The notes beneath the pieces were generated by a model, which saw only the letters and a program-made list of their open reading frames with translations, made no database searches and had not been told where the DNA came from. Shown in pieces: positions 28,373-36,824 of a DNA stretch of 64,000 nt; position 1 is the stretch's first letter; each line of letters begins with the position of its first letter. The position numbers were made by a program, and so were the translations under genes. Source of the stretch: Kaistella sp. 97-N-M2 (lineage in GTDB: Bacteria > Bacteroidota > Bacteroidia > Flavobacteriales > Weeksellaceae); NCBI RefSeq assembly GCF_021513235.1, contig NZ_CP090976.1, positions 2,806,394 to 2,870,393 on the forward strand, in the 5' to 3' direction.

Positions 28373-29341
28373 ATGTCCGCAGATAAAAATACGCCCGAAA
28401 AAACACGGCTTCACCTTCGAAATAAAAACCGCGAAAGCTATGACCTGGACGCTTTAAAGGTTGCTGTACCGCAATTGGCAGAACACATTACCCCAAATAA
28501 GTACGGTGCAGAATCGGTCGATTTCGCAAATCCTGTGGCGGTAAAATTGCTGAACAAGGCACTGCTTCATCATTATTACGGCATTAAAAACTGGGATTTC
28601 CCTGAAGAAAATTTATGTCCGCCCATCCCGGGACGAGCAGATTATCTGCATCACATGGCGGACCTTTTAACGCAGAGTAATTTTGGCACTGTTCCGCCCG
28701 GAGACCAAATTACCGGTCTCGACGTTGGAGTTGGCGCAAACTGTATTTATCCGATTATTGGTGTGAGCGAATACGGGTGGAATTTTATCGGGTCCGACAT
28801 TGAACCTAAATCGATAGAGTCCGCAATGAAAATTGTGGCCGCAAATCCTTCTCTTCAGGATAAAATTGACCTCCGTTTGCAGGAAAACAGCGAATGGTTT
28901 TTCGCCGGAATTATGAGTGGGGAAGATAAAGTTGATTTCACGATTTGTAATCCGCCCTTCCACTCTTCCACAGAAGATGCGCAGAAAAGTTCCCGAAGGA
29001 AAGTAAAAAATCTCTCCGGGAAAAACACAAAAAGACCGCCGCTTAATTTTGCGGGGATCAGTACAGAACTCGTGTACGAAGGTGGCGAACACACGTTTAT
29101 TCACAACATGATCAGAGAAAGCAAAGAATTTGCAGAAAACTGTTATTGGTTCTCGACTTTAGTTTCAAAAAAATCCAATCTTAAGGGAGTTTACAGGTCT
29201 TTGGATGAGATGGAAGTCTCTCAGGTGAAAACTATTCCCATCGGTACGGGTAACAAATCCAGCCGCATTGTCGCCTGGTCCTACCTTTCCAAAGAAGCCC
29301 AAAAAGAATGGCGGGAAGCAAGATGGAAGATTGTAGAGTAA
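28373..29341 (+). CDS. rlmF: 23S rRNA (adenine(1618)-N6)-methyltransferase
   Basis: N6-methylates A1618 of 23S rRNA using SAM. The 322 residues have the RlmF-specific N-terminal region (LHLRNKNRESYDLDALKVAV), the SAM motif GLDVGVGANCIYPIIG and the catalytic NPPF motif (ICNPPFHSSTEDA), plus the RlmF-type VYEGGEHTFIHNM. A strong terminator follows. Length fits the family. Confidence 0.95.
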   Translation: MSADKNTPEKTRLHLRNKNRESYDLDALKVAVPQLAEHITPNKYGAESVDFANPVAVKLLNKALLHHYYGIKNWDFPEENLCPPIPGRADYLHHMADLLTQSNFGTVPPGDQITGLDVGVGANCIYPIIGVSEYGWNFIGSDIEPKSIESAMKIVAANPSLQDKIDLRLQENSEWFFAGIMSGEDKVDFTICNPPFHSSTEDAQKSSRRKVKNLSGKNTKRPPLNFAGISTELVYEGGEHTFIHNMIRESKEFAENCYWFSTLVSKKSNLKGVYRSLDEMEVSQVKTIPIGTGNKSSRIVAWSYLSKEAQKEWREARWKIVE

Positions 29342-29403
29342 GCCTATAATTTCCCTTAAAATTACCAGTCATTCCCAAACTTTTGGTTTAAAATTAAATC
29401 TAG

Positions 29404-29440
29404 AGATTCAATAATATTTATTGAATCTTTTATTTTTTAG
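29404..29440 (+). terminator. Terminator after rlmF
   Basis: An 11-bp perfect stem (29404-29414 with 29418-29428) around a TAT loop, followed by a T-rich run to 29438. Confidence 0.85.
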
Positions 29441-29533
29441 TGGGACGAAGCCCGATTCCAATACAGTTACGGTTTACAACGGCTGGGTCTTGTTAAAGAA
29501 CAGGTAACATTTTGGGATCCGTTTGATTTGTAA
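29441..29533 (+). pseudogene. Possible C-terminal gene fragment
   Basis: Thirty codons in one frame read WDEARFQYSYGL, then QRLGLVKEQV and TFWDPFDL, ending in TAA at 29531. The composition is strongly protein-like, yet the codon just before is TAG and a terminator precedes it. It looks like the tail of a lost gene. I cannot name the family. Confidence 0.35.
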
Positions 29534-29601
29534 ACTTAATCTTCTCACATTCTGCAGACTAATTGTATATTTGATCATATCTAAATCTAAAAATTAACAA
29601 A

Positions 29602-30000
29602 ATGAACATTACATTAGAACAGGCTGAAAAAATAATTGCAGCCGCACAAAACAAAGCAAAAGAAATTAATACCAAAATGAATATCGCGGTCGTTGATGCC
29701 GGTGCAAACCTCGTCGCTTTTGCGCGGATGGACGGTGCATGGCTCGGCTCCTTGGATATTTCCATTAAAAAAGCCAAAACAGCACGTTTTTTCGATATGA
29801 ACAGCGGCAGTATTGGCGAACTCTCCCAACCGGGTGGCTCTTTGTACAATATCGAACATTCAAATAACGGCCTTATTACTTTCCCAGGCGGAATTCCGTT
29901 AAAGAACAGCGATGGTGAAATCATTGGCGCCGTCGGCGTAAGCGGAAGTACGGTTGAAAATGATCATGCCGTTGCCGAAGCAGGTTCAAAATCCCTGTAA
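29602..30000 (+). CDS. GlcG/HbpS-family heme-binding-like protein
   Basis: A 132-residue small single-domain protein of the GlcG/HbpS/PduO-C type (formerly DUF336). Family marks are [70 protein letters not shown] and the ending [10 protein letters not shown]. It has no signal peptide, so it is probably cytoplasmic. Members bind heme or corrinoids, or act as accessory sensors; the role here is unknown. Its own terminator follows at 30021. Confidence 0.88.
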   Translation: MNITLEQAEKIIAAAQNKAKEINTKMNIAVVDAGANLVAFARMDGAWLGSLDISIKKAKTARFFDMNSGSIGELSQPGGSLYNIEHSNNGLITFPGGIPLKNSDGEIIGAVGVSGSTVENDHAVAEAGSKSL

Positions 30001-30020
30001 AAAAACAATTAAAAGCAAAG

Positions 30021-30050
30021 AAGGATAGCGATGGTTATCCTTTTTTGTTT
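30021..30050 (+). terminator. Terminator after the GlcG-like gene
   Basis: A 7-bp stem AAGGATA / TATCCTT with an 8-base loop, followed by TTTTTTG. Confidence 0.65.
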
Positions 30051-30191
30051 TTATCGACTCTTATTTTTAATGTAGGTAAAAAAAAATTATACACATTCTT
30101 AATTGCTCACAACTAATTTGCTCGACGGTAATTTAGAAGGCGAACAGCCGTGCGGATTTAATTTGTGATTGCCCTGCACGGGTTTTGAACA

Positions 30192-30220
30192 CAAAAAAAT
30201 CCCAACTTTTCAGCTGGGAT
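30192..30220 (-). terminator. Terminator of the membrane pyrophosphatase gene
   Basis: Stem 30199-30207 with 30212-30220 (9 bp including one G-T pair) and a short loop, followed on the minus strand by seven Ts. Confidence 0.8.
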
Positions 30221-30241
30221 CTTGTATTTTTAAATTACGTT

Positions 30242-32983
30242 TTAAAAGTTTAATACTTTAACGTCAATTCTTCTGTTCTGCGCTTTACACTCTTCGGTAT
30301 CATTGCTTTCGCAAACCGGAAATGCTGAACCATACCCTTCGGTCTCAATTCGGTCTGCAGCAATTCCCATCTCAATTAACTTCAGTCTCGCCGTCATCGC
30401 ACGAAGATTCGACAACTTTAAGTTGCTGCCTTCACTTCCCGTATTGTCGGTATAACCGCCTAATTTTATTTTCAATGTTGGATGATCGGCCATGATTTCT
30501 GCCAAATTATTGAGTGGCGTTTCAGAACCGGTTTTTAATTCGCTGCTTCCACTTTGGAAATATAAATTTTCAATCGTAAACCACCGGTCATTATTTAAAA
30601 GAGATTGATCCTCCAATTTCACTCCATTATAAAGCGAATACAGCTGGCTGTTTTCCCCCAGTTGAATGGTTTTGTTGGATAATTTTACTTCCTGAATATT
30701 TCCTGTGTCGTACACAAAATCGCCCTCCGCATTCAAAGTTCCTCTCACCTCCGGCGCAAGTGCAGGAGAACCTGCGTTCATGCCGTTAACCACCGCAGAA
30801 GTTCCTGCAGTAATTCCTGCCATTCTGTTTAATGATTCAATTTTTTCCCGACGGTTTTCTTCAATTTTATCTTTGTGCATAATTGCCAAAGTCGGCGCGA
30901 TAACGAGGGAAACGATCGACATTAGTTTGATCAGGATATTCATGGATGGACCTGACGTGTCTTTAAACGGATCTCCAACAGTATCGCCGGTAACAGAGGC
31001 TTTATGCGGTTCGGAACCTTTGTAATATGTTTCTCCGTTGATATCGACTCCCTGCTCAAAAGATTTCTTCGCATTATCCCAGGCACCACCTGCATTGTTC
31101 TGAAACATTCCCATTAGGACTCCGGAAACCGTAGCACCCGCTAAAAATCCTCCCAAAACTTCCGGACCAAAAATAAAGCCCATCAATAACGGCGAAATAA
31201 TAGCAATCGCACCGGGAAGCATCATTTTTTTAATGGAAGCATCTGTAGAAATGGCGACACATTTTTCATATTCCGGTGTTGCTTTTCCTTCCAAAATCCC
31301 CGGAATTTCTCGAAACTGACGGCGAACTTCTTCTACCATTGCCATTGCAGCAGTTCCTACGGCTCTGATGGCCAGTGAAGAAAATATAAATGGAATCATT
31401 CCGCCCACAAATAAACCGGCCAGAACATCGGCGCGGTAAATATCAATTCCGTCGATTCCTGCAATTCCAACGAATGCTGCAAATAATGCAAGCGCCGTTA
31501 ATGCTGCGGAAGCGATGGCGAAACCTTTTCCTGTGGCTGCAGTGGTATTACCAACCGCGTCCAGAATATCCGTTTTCTCCCGAACTTCTTTCGGAAGCTC
31601 GCTCATTTCGGCAATTCCACCGGCGTTATCAGCAATTGGTCCGAAGGCGTCAATCGCCAACTGCATGGCTGTGGTAGCCATCATTCCCGCTGCCGCAATC
31701 GCGACTCCGTATAATCCAGCGCAAAGAAACGAACCGTAAATACCGCCGGCTAAAACCAAGATCGGTAAAAAAGTAGATTCCATACCAACTGCCAAGCCGC
31801 CAATAATATTGGTCGCATGGCCAGTTGAAGATTGTTTTACGATGCTCTTCACAGGACCTTTACCCATCGCCGTATAATATTCTGTAATGATGCTCATTAA
31901 AGTTCCTACTACCAAACCAACGATGATGGCACCAAAAACGCCCATTTTCGTAAATTCGTGACCTCTTAAAGTCATCGTGTCGGGCATTAAATAATTCACG
32001 AGGAAATACGAAGATATCGCGGTTAATACAATGCTTCCCCAGTTTCCTAAGTTTAAGGCGTTTTGAATGGGTGCCGTGTCCAGCTCTACCGCTTCGCCTA
32101 CTTTCACAAATAAAGTTCCGATAATCGAATAAATAATTCCTGTTCCGGCGATTAACATCGGTAAGAGGATGGGCGCAAATCCGCCGAAGAGATCCGGAGA
32201 AATTGTTTCGTTACCCAAAACCATCGTCGCTAAAACCGTGGCAACATAAGAACCGAATAAATCGGCGCCCATTCCGGCCACATCGCCAACATTGTCTCCC
32301 ACATTATCTGCGATGGTCGCCGGATTTCTTGGGTCGTCTTCCGGAATCCCGGCTTCAACTTTACCCACTAAATCGGCCCCAACATCGGCCGCTTTTGTAT
32401 AGATTCCGCCACCAACTCTGGCGAAAAGCGCAATTGACTCTGCCCCTAAAGAAAATCCTGTAAGAATTTCGATGGCTTTTTCCATTTCATGCGAATTGGC
32501 TGCGGCATCCGGTGCAAAAATCTGCTTGATAACCAGGTATAGAGCCCCCAATCCTAAAACCGCTAAACCGGCAACACCCATTCCCATAACGGAACCTCCG
32601 GTGAACGACACTTTCAAGGCTTTTGCCAAAGAAGTTTTTGCGGCTTCGGCAGTTCTTACATTTGATTTGGTGGCGATCTTCATTCCGATAAATCCCGCCG
32701 TAGCTGAAAGGATTGCTCCAATGATAAAGGAAATGGCCAAACTCCAGTGCGAATTGGCACTCGACGCGCCCATTAAACCAAGTAGAATCGCAACGATGAT
32801 CACGAAGTACCCCATTACTTTATACTCGGCTTTTAAGAAGGCCATTGCGCCATCTGAGATGTAACCGGCGATTTCCTGCATTCGCGCGCTTCCGGCGTTT
32901 TGCTTTGTCACCCAGTTACTCTGAATGAAAGTGTAAATTAGGGCAACAATACCGAAGATGGGTACCAAATAAAATAAATTCAT
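30242..32983 (-). CDS. hppA: Membrane-bound ion-pumping pyrophosphatase with C-terminal OmpA-like domain
   Basis: Couples PPi hydrolysis to Na+ and/or H+ export across the inner membrane. The first 700 or so of 913 residues form the mPPase with about 16 helices and the substrate motifs [18 protein letters not shown] and [17 protein letters not shown]. The motif [10 protein letters not shown] has Ala where K+-independent enzymes carry Lys, so it should be K+-dependent. After the last helix comes a charged linker (about 705-795), then an OmpA-like peptidoglycan-binding domain (about 797-913: [29 protein letters not shown]). mPPase C-termini face the periplasm, which fits such a domain. It lies downstream of soluble ppa, 142 bases away with a terminator between. 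Confidence 0.93.
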   Translation of the reverse strand: MNLFYLVPIFGIVALIYTFIQSNWVTKQNAGSARMQEIAGYISDGAMAFLKAEYKVMGYFVIIVAILLGLMGASSANSHWSLAISFIIGAILSATAGFIGMKIATKSNVRTAEAAKTSLAKALKVSFTGGSVMGMGVAGLAVLGLGALYLVIKQIFAPDAAANSHEMEKAIEILTGFSLGAESIALFARVGGGIYTKAADVGADLVGKVEAGIPEDDPRNPATIADNVGDNVGDVAGMGADLFGSYVATVLATMVLGNETISPDLFGGFAPILLPMLIAGTGIIYSIIGTLFVKVGEAVELDTAPIQNALNLGNWGSIVLTAISSYFLVNYLMPDTMTLRGHEFTKMGVFGAIIVGLVVGTLMSIITEYYTAMGKGPVKSIVKQSSTGHATNIIGGLAVGMESTFLPILVLAGGIYGSFLCAGLYGVAIAAAGMMATTAMQLAIDAFGPIADNAGGIAEMSELPKEVREKTDILDAVGNTTAATGKGFAIASAALTALALFAAFVGIAGIDGIDIYRADVLAGLFVGGMIPFIFSSLAIRAVGTAAMAMVEEVRRQFREIPGILEGKATPEYEKCVAISTDASIKKMMLPGAIAIISPLLMGFIFGPEVLGGFLAGATVSGVLMGMFQNNAGGAWDNAKKSFEQGVDINGETYYKGSEPHKASVTGDTVGDPFKDTSGPSMNILIKLMSIVSLVIAPTLAIMHKDKIEENRREKIESLNRMAGITAGTSAVVNGMNAGSPALAPEVRGTLNAEGDFVYDTGNIQEVKLSNKTIQLGENSQLYSLYNGVKLEDQSLLNNDRWFTIENLYFQSGSSELKTGSETPLNNLAEIMADHPTLKIKLGGYTDNTGSEGSNLKLSNLRAMTARLKLIEMGIAADRIETEGYGSAFPVCESNDTEECKAQNRRIDVKVLNF

Positions 32984-33072
32984 AGTTTATTATTTAATGT
33001 TAATTTTTTGTTAATTAAAACGATTATCGAAAATACAATTTTATTTTATAACTCAGCTGATTAACCTTAAAT

Positions 33073-33102
33073 AAAAAAAGACAGATCCAAAAATCTATCT
33101 TT
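33073..33102 (-). terminator. Terminator of ppa
   Basis: A 10-bp stem with one mismatch (33077-33086 with 33093-33102), followed on the minus strand by a T run. Confidence 0.65.
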
Positions 33103-33125
33103 ATAAATATTGAATTTTGGGTGAA

Positions 33126-33737
33126 TTATCCCCCAAATTTATTTGCGTAATCCTGCTCGGATGCCCGGATTACCTTTTTGGCATGCTCCGCGCCGTAAAC
33201 TTCCTGAATGCGACATTTCTGCGGCTCATCCGGAAGATTTTTATAGGTGAGGAAATAGTGCATCAGTCTCTTAACTTCCGCTTGCGGAAGATCTTCAATA
33301 TCGCGGAAATGACCAAAAGCGTGATCGCCTTTCATTACCGCCACAATTTTATCATCGGCTTCACCTTTGTCGATCATTTTAAAACCGCCAATTGGGATAG
33401 CCTCCATCAACATTCCACCGGAGTGAATATTATGAGAGCTTAAAACACAAATATCCAGCGGATCCAGATCACCGGTTTCTACATCGGTTGCACCACTTTC
33501 GATAGCCAGTTTTAATACTTCGTCGTGACAGTACGTTCTCGGAATAAAACCGTACAATGCCGGGATGATGTTCGAAAACTGCTGCGGACGGTCTACTTTC
33601 AGATAACCACTTTGCTTATCAACTTCATATTTTATGGTATCGCTCGGAACGATTTCTACAAAAACATTTACAACATTTGGCGCTTCGTCTCCCACAGAAA
33701 TGCCGTGCCAAGGATGCGCTTTAAAATTTGGTATCAT
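33126..33737 (-). CDS. ppa: Soluble inorganic pyrophosphatase, family I
   Basis: Hydrolyses PPi to phosphate in the cytoplasm. The 203 residues contain the family I signature as GDLDPLDICVLS and the Lys/Arg/Tyr phosphate-binding elements (KYEVDKQSGYLKVDR, YGFIPRTYC), with the later Asp/Lys segment GGFKMIDKGEADDK. It is 7 bases after the preceding gene (33745-34254), so it is co-transcribed with it. The membrane pyrophosphatase gene follows, so two PPi-consuming systems are side by side. Confidence 0.94.
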   Translation of the reverse strand: MIPNFKAHPWHGISVGDEAPNVVNVFVEIVPSDTIKYEVDKQSGYLKVDRPQQFSNIIPALYGFIPRTYCHDEVLKLAIESGATDVETGDLDPLDICVLSSHNIHSGGMLMEAIPIGGFKMIDKGEADDKIVAVMKGDHAFGHFRDIEDLPQAEVKRLMHYFLTYKNLPDEPQKCRIQEVYGAEHAKKVIRASEQDYANKFGG

Positions 33738-33744
33738 TATTATT

Positions 33745-34254
33745 TTAATTTACAATTAAACTCTCTTTTCTTAAATCTTCGATTGTTTGCGAAATAAAAT
33801 CCGCATCATTCATGTAATTCATCAAAAAAACGGTTTTGAAATCAGCTAAAGTGGAATTATCATTTAGGTTTTCGTAAGTTTTATGAAGGATGTGCAGCGT
33901 ATTATTTTTGCAGTTAACCACGTTCTTCCACAAGTTCTTTCTTAAATGAAGTTGCTGAGACGCGTTATAATCGAACTCTTCATTAATCATTTTTTCCACG
34001 AGAAAAACGTATTCGTGTGGTGCTAAAGTGCGGTCAAACTTCGTCACCAGATTAGATGGCTTTAACCTTTCTAAAAACAAAGTTATCCTTTCGTACGCGT
34101 GAACGCGCTGCTCGGAATTTCCTTTCACCGTTAATAATTTGATCTCCTGATTTTTAAACTTGATGTAAGTAAAAACAAACTGCCTTATAAAAATAAGAAA
34201 AGGCAAAGCGAGCAGGAGGGCAAATGCGTAGGGTAAATAGGGTGATTCGATCAT
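33745..34254 (-). CDS. Conserved hypothetical protein with one N-terminal membrane helix
   Basis: 169 residues. An N-terminal hydrophobic helix (about 7-30) is followed by a cytosolic-looking helical region rich in charged residues (RVHAYERITLFLERLKPSNLV, LAPHEYVFLVEKMINEEFDYN). I have the impression of a protein conserved across Flavobacteriia with no known function. It sits between the acyltransferase-like gene (gap 35 bases) and ppa (gap 7 bases), so it is part of the radC-ppa operon. Confidence 0.75.
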   Translation of the reverse strand: MIESPYLPYAFALLLALPFLIFIRQFVFTYIKFKNQEIKLLTVKGNSEQRVHAYERITLFLERLKPSNLVTKFDRTLAPHEYVFLVEKMINEEFDYNASQQLHLRKNLWKNVVNCKNNTLHILHKTYENLNDNSTLADFKTVFLMNYMNDADFISQTIEDLRKESLIVN

Positions 34255-34289
34255 AGCGGGAATGAGGATGCAAAAATACTAATAATTTG

Positions 34290-35165
34290 CTACTTCTGGA
34301 GGAAGTTTTTCACCAATTCTTTTTTGGAAAATTCCAGGATGGGATATTCGCGTAGTTCGGCCCCAAAACTTTTAAAAAAAACCTCGATTCCGCGCATGTT
34401 TCCACCCATAAAATCGAAAGATCTGGCGTGAATGTTTTCCTGCAAAATTCTGTCGATGAGGAAAGAAGCGCCGTTATCTGCTTTAAATTGATCGTCATTG
34501 ACTAATCCGAGTAAAGAATACCGGTTTTCAGTTGCAATCACCAGTGCCAAATTTGTCAGATGATCTTCTTTATACGCGCCAAATATTTTGAGCTGATGCC
34601 GTTCCTCTAGAAATTTAATGTACGTGAAAAATTTTTCGAGATCACTTTTCTTGTCTAAACCCTGGAAATGAGCCCGGATGAAAGACAAAACATCGGTTCT
34701 GTTCTCTTCTTTAAAATAAAGATGCTGTGCGCTTTTAACCGCGGATTTCCGTCCTTTGAAGTAATTTTTTCGCAAAAGAGAATACTCAGTTTTATCGATG
34801 AGATAATTTTTCTTAGGCTTCAGACCTTGTGTGGCTAAGTTTTGAAAATTAAAATGATAGGTAAGAATTTGGTAATTTTCTTTTAAGAAAGCCATAAATT
34901 TCAATTCAACGGTTTCATTGATTTCGGGGCCGAAAACCCCCAGTTGCTGGCAGAAAAGCGGCATGATGACAACACGAAAACCGAATTTCTTCCGCACCGG
35001 AACGGGCATTACATATTCGTACTCATTGTAGACTAAAAGCTCCCAGGTATCGCAGAGCGCGTCCAGAATTTCCTTTGGTGCGTAAATATTTGTTTGCAAA
35101 GAATTTTCGAGGCATTTCGCGTAGCGCTGAAAATCGATCTCTTTATATTGAAGTCGTTTGATCAT
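34290..35165 (-). CDS. GNAT/FemAB-like acyltransferase, uncharacterised
   Basis: 291 residues resembling the tandem-GNAT proteins of the FemAB/BioF2-like type. Indicators are the C-terminal NGASFLIDRILQENIHARSF, then DFMGGNMRGIEVFFKSFGAE, typical of the last GNAT core, and a mid-protein FKGRKSAVKSAQ segment. It overlaps radC by four bases (ATGA), so translation is coupled. Substrate and role are unknown; the call is fold-level only. Confidence 0.65.
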   Translation of the reverse strand: MIKRLQYKEIDFQRYAKCLENSLQTNIYAPKEILDALCDTWELLVYNEYEYVMPVPVRKKFGFRVVIMPLFCQQLGVFGPEINETVELKFMAFLKENYQILTYHFNFQNLATQGLKPKKNYLIDKTEYSLLRKNYFKGRKSAVKSAQHLYFKEENRTDVLSFIRAHFQGLDKKSDLEKFFTYIKFLEERHQLKIFGAYKEDHLTNLALVIATENRYSLLGLVNDDQFKADNGASFLIDRILQENIHARSFDFMGGNMRGIEVFFKSFGAELREYPILEFSKKELVKNFLQK

Positions 35166-35839
35166 AATAAATTTTCGTCAGCGAAACTTAAGTAGGAATT
35201 TTGGGCGATGATAAGATGATCGATAAGTTGAATATTCAAAATTTTACCGCCTTCCCCAATTTGCTTTGTGATCTTAAGATCTTCCTGGCTGGGTTTTAAA
35301 TTTCCGGAGGGATGATTGTGTGCGATAATAATTCCGGTAGCGAAATGTTCGAGGGCATTTTTAAATAATATCCGCACATCTACGACAGACTGGTTGATGC
35401 CGCCGGAAGAAAGTTTCGATTTGCCCAGTACGCGATTGCTCTGGTTAAGAAAAACCACCCAAAACTCTTCGGTTTGAAGATCGCCTAAATGAGGTTGCAA
35501 CACTTTGTAAGTGTCAGCGCTGTTGGTGATCTGAATTTTTTCCGGAACTTCCTGGGAAGCTCGCCGCCGCCCGATTTCCAGCGCAGTGGCAATAGAAATG
35601 GCTTTGGCCTCGCCTACTCCTTTAAACTTTGTTAGATCTGAAATCTGCAGTAAAGACAGATTGTGCCAGTTGTTACCCACGGAATCTAAAATCTTACGCG
35701 CCAGGTCCACAGCGGAATCTTCGCGGTTGCCGCTGCCCATTATAATTGCCAACAATTCCGCGTCGGAGAGTGCATTTTTACCTTTCAGCAAAAATTTTTC
35801 CCGCGGTCGGTCGTCTTCAGCAAGAAATTTAATTGACAT
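35162..35839 (-). CDS. radC: RadC-family JAB/MPN-domain protein
   Basis: 225 residues with an N-terminal helix-hairpin-helix region (LLQISDLTKFKGVGEAKAISI) and a C-terminal JAMM metalloprotease-like domain with the metal motif HNHPSGNLKPSQED. The historical DNA-repair role of RadC is doubtful; the JAMM residues look intact. It is the first gene of a radC-acyltransferase-hypothetical-ppa run and overlaps the next gene by four bases. Confidence 0.93.
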   Translation of the reverse strand: MSIKFLAEDDRPREKFLLKGKNALSDAELLAIIMGSGNREDSAVDLARKILDSVGNNWHNLSLLQISDLTKFKGVGEAKAISIATALEIGRRRASQEVPEKIQITNSADTYKVLQPHLGDLQTEEFWVVFLNQSNRVLGKSKLSSGGINQSVVDVRILFKNALEHFATGIIIAHNHPSGNLKPSQEDLKITKQIGEGGKILNIQLIDHLIIAQNSYLSFADENLL

Positions 35840-35919
35840 TTTTTGTGGTTATAAATAAATTTTTTGAAATCCAAAAGTCGGCTGCAATTATCTTTTTCCT
35901 GGCTCTTTTTACTCGAATC

Positions 35920-36585
35920 TTAGATAATCTGGCCGTCTTTCATAACCAGTTTCCGGTCGGTGGTATCGGCAAGATGCGTATTGTGAGTGACGATAACGAA
36001 AGTTTGATTGTATTTTGATCTTAAATCGAAAAACAGTTGGTGCAGATCGTCGGCGTTTTTGGAATCTAAATTTCCCGTTGGTTCATCGGCAAAAATAATT
36101 TTTGGAGAGTTGATTAATGCCCTTGCAACCGCCGTTCTTTGCGCTTCGCCGCCCGACATTTCATTGGGTTTGTGATGAATACGGTGTGCAATATTGAGGT
36201 CTTCAAATAATGAGTAGGCTTTTTCTAAGGATTCTTTTTCGTTTTTCCCGGAAATGCGTGTGGGCAACAAAACGTTTTCCAGGGCACTAAATTCGGGCAA
36301 AAGTTGATGAAACTGAAAAACAAAGCCAATGTTTTCATTACGAAAAAGGGAAAGCTGGCGATCGCTCATGTTGATGAAGGACTGCCCGGCCAAAGCGATT
36401 TCTGTTTCGAAATGTTTTGGCGTGCTTGGTGTATCTAAGGTTCCGAGAATTTGTAGAAGTGTGGATTTGCCGGCACCGGATTCCCCGACGATGGAAATGA
36501 CTTCGCCTTCTTTAATATGAATATCAACTCCTTTCAGTACTTCGAGATTACCGTAGGATTTATGAATATTGTTTGCTTTGATCAT
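35920..36585 (-). CDS. ABC transporter ATP-binding protein, LolD-like
   Basis: A 221-residue ATPase of the MacB/LolD/FtsE type. Walker A is GESGAGKST, the signature is MSGGEAQRTAVARAL, Walker B is IIFADEPTGNLDS, and the switch His is in VTHNTHLAD. I start at ATG 36585 (MIKANNIHKSYG); the frame is open upstream to 36771 but only through a GC-rich hairpin repeat, so that extension is rejected. The permease partner (LolC/E-like) is not adjacent. A lipoprotein-release role is inferred from family resemblance. Confidence 0.88.
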   Translation of the reverse strand: MIKANNIHKSYGNLEVLKGVDIHIKEGEVISIVGESGAGKSTLLQILGTLDTPSTPKHFETEIALAGQSFINMSDRQLSLFRNENIGFVFQFHQLLPEFSALENVLLPTRISGKNEKESLEKAYSLFEDLNIAHRIHHKPNEMSGGEAQRTAVARALINSPKIIFADEPTGNLDSKNADDLHQLFFDLRSKYNQTFVIVTHNTHLADTTDRKLVMKDGQII

Positions 36586-36639
36586 GGTTTCAAAAATAGT
36601 GAAAATGATTGTAATCTGCGATTTATTTCGGGGCTTTTT

Positions 36640-36770
36640 GCGCAAGGGCGAAGTGCATTGTTGGAGCTCGTTTTGGGGGAGGCGGCGGCAAAGCCGCCGC
36701 CTCCCCCAAAACAGCGACTGCACGGAGACCGACCCGGGCAAGGCCACAGCGCTGGCGAGGGTTGCGCCCA
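36640..36770. repeat. GC-rich hairpin repeat, copy A
   Basis: A perfect 20-bp inverted repeat (36670-36689 with 36693-36712) around an AAA loop, very G+C-rich in an AT-rich genome. It is flanked by sequence shared with copies B (44774) and C (53371), such as TGGAGCTC and a closing GCCC followed by an A run. It lies between lolD and the terminator of pdhC. Confidence 0.8.
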
Positions 36771-36804
36771 AAAAAAAATCCTTTCAAAATTAATTGAAAG
36801 GATT
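36769..36804 (-). terminator. Terminator of pdhC
   Basis: An 11-bp perfect stem (36777-36787 with 36794-36804), followed on the minus strand by a nine-base T run. Confidence 0.85.
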
Positions 36805-36824
36805 GTATAAATTTAAACTGAAAC

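Noticed and set aside
36586..36771. N-terminal extension of the LolD-like protein
   Set aside because: The extension crosses the 20-bp hairpin repeat and has no ABC-domain sequence; the ATG at 36585 gives a standard start.
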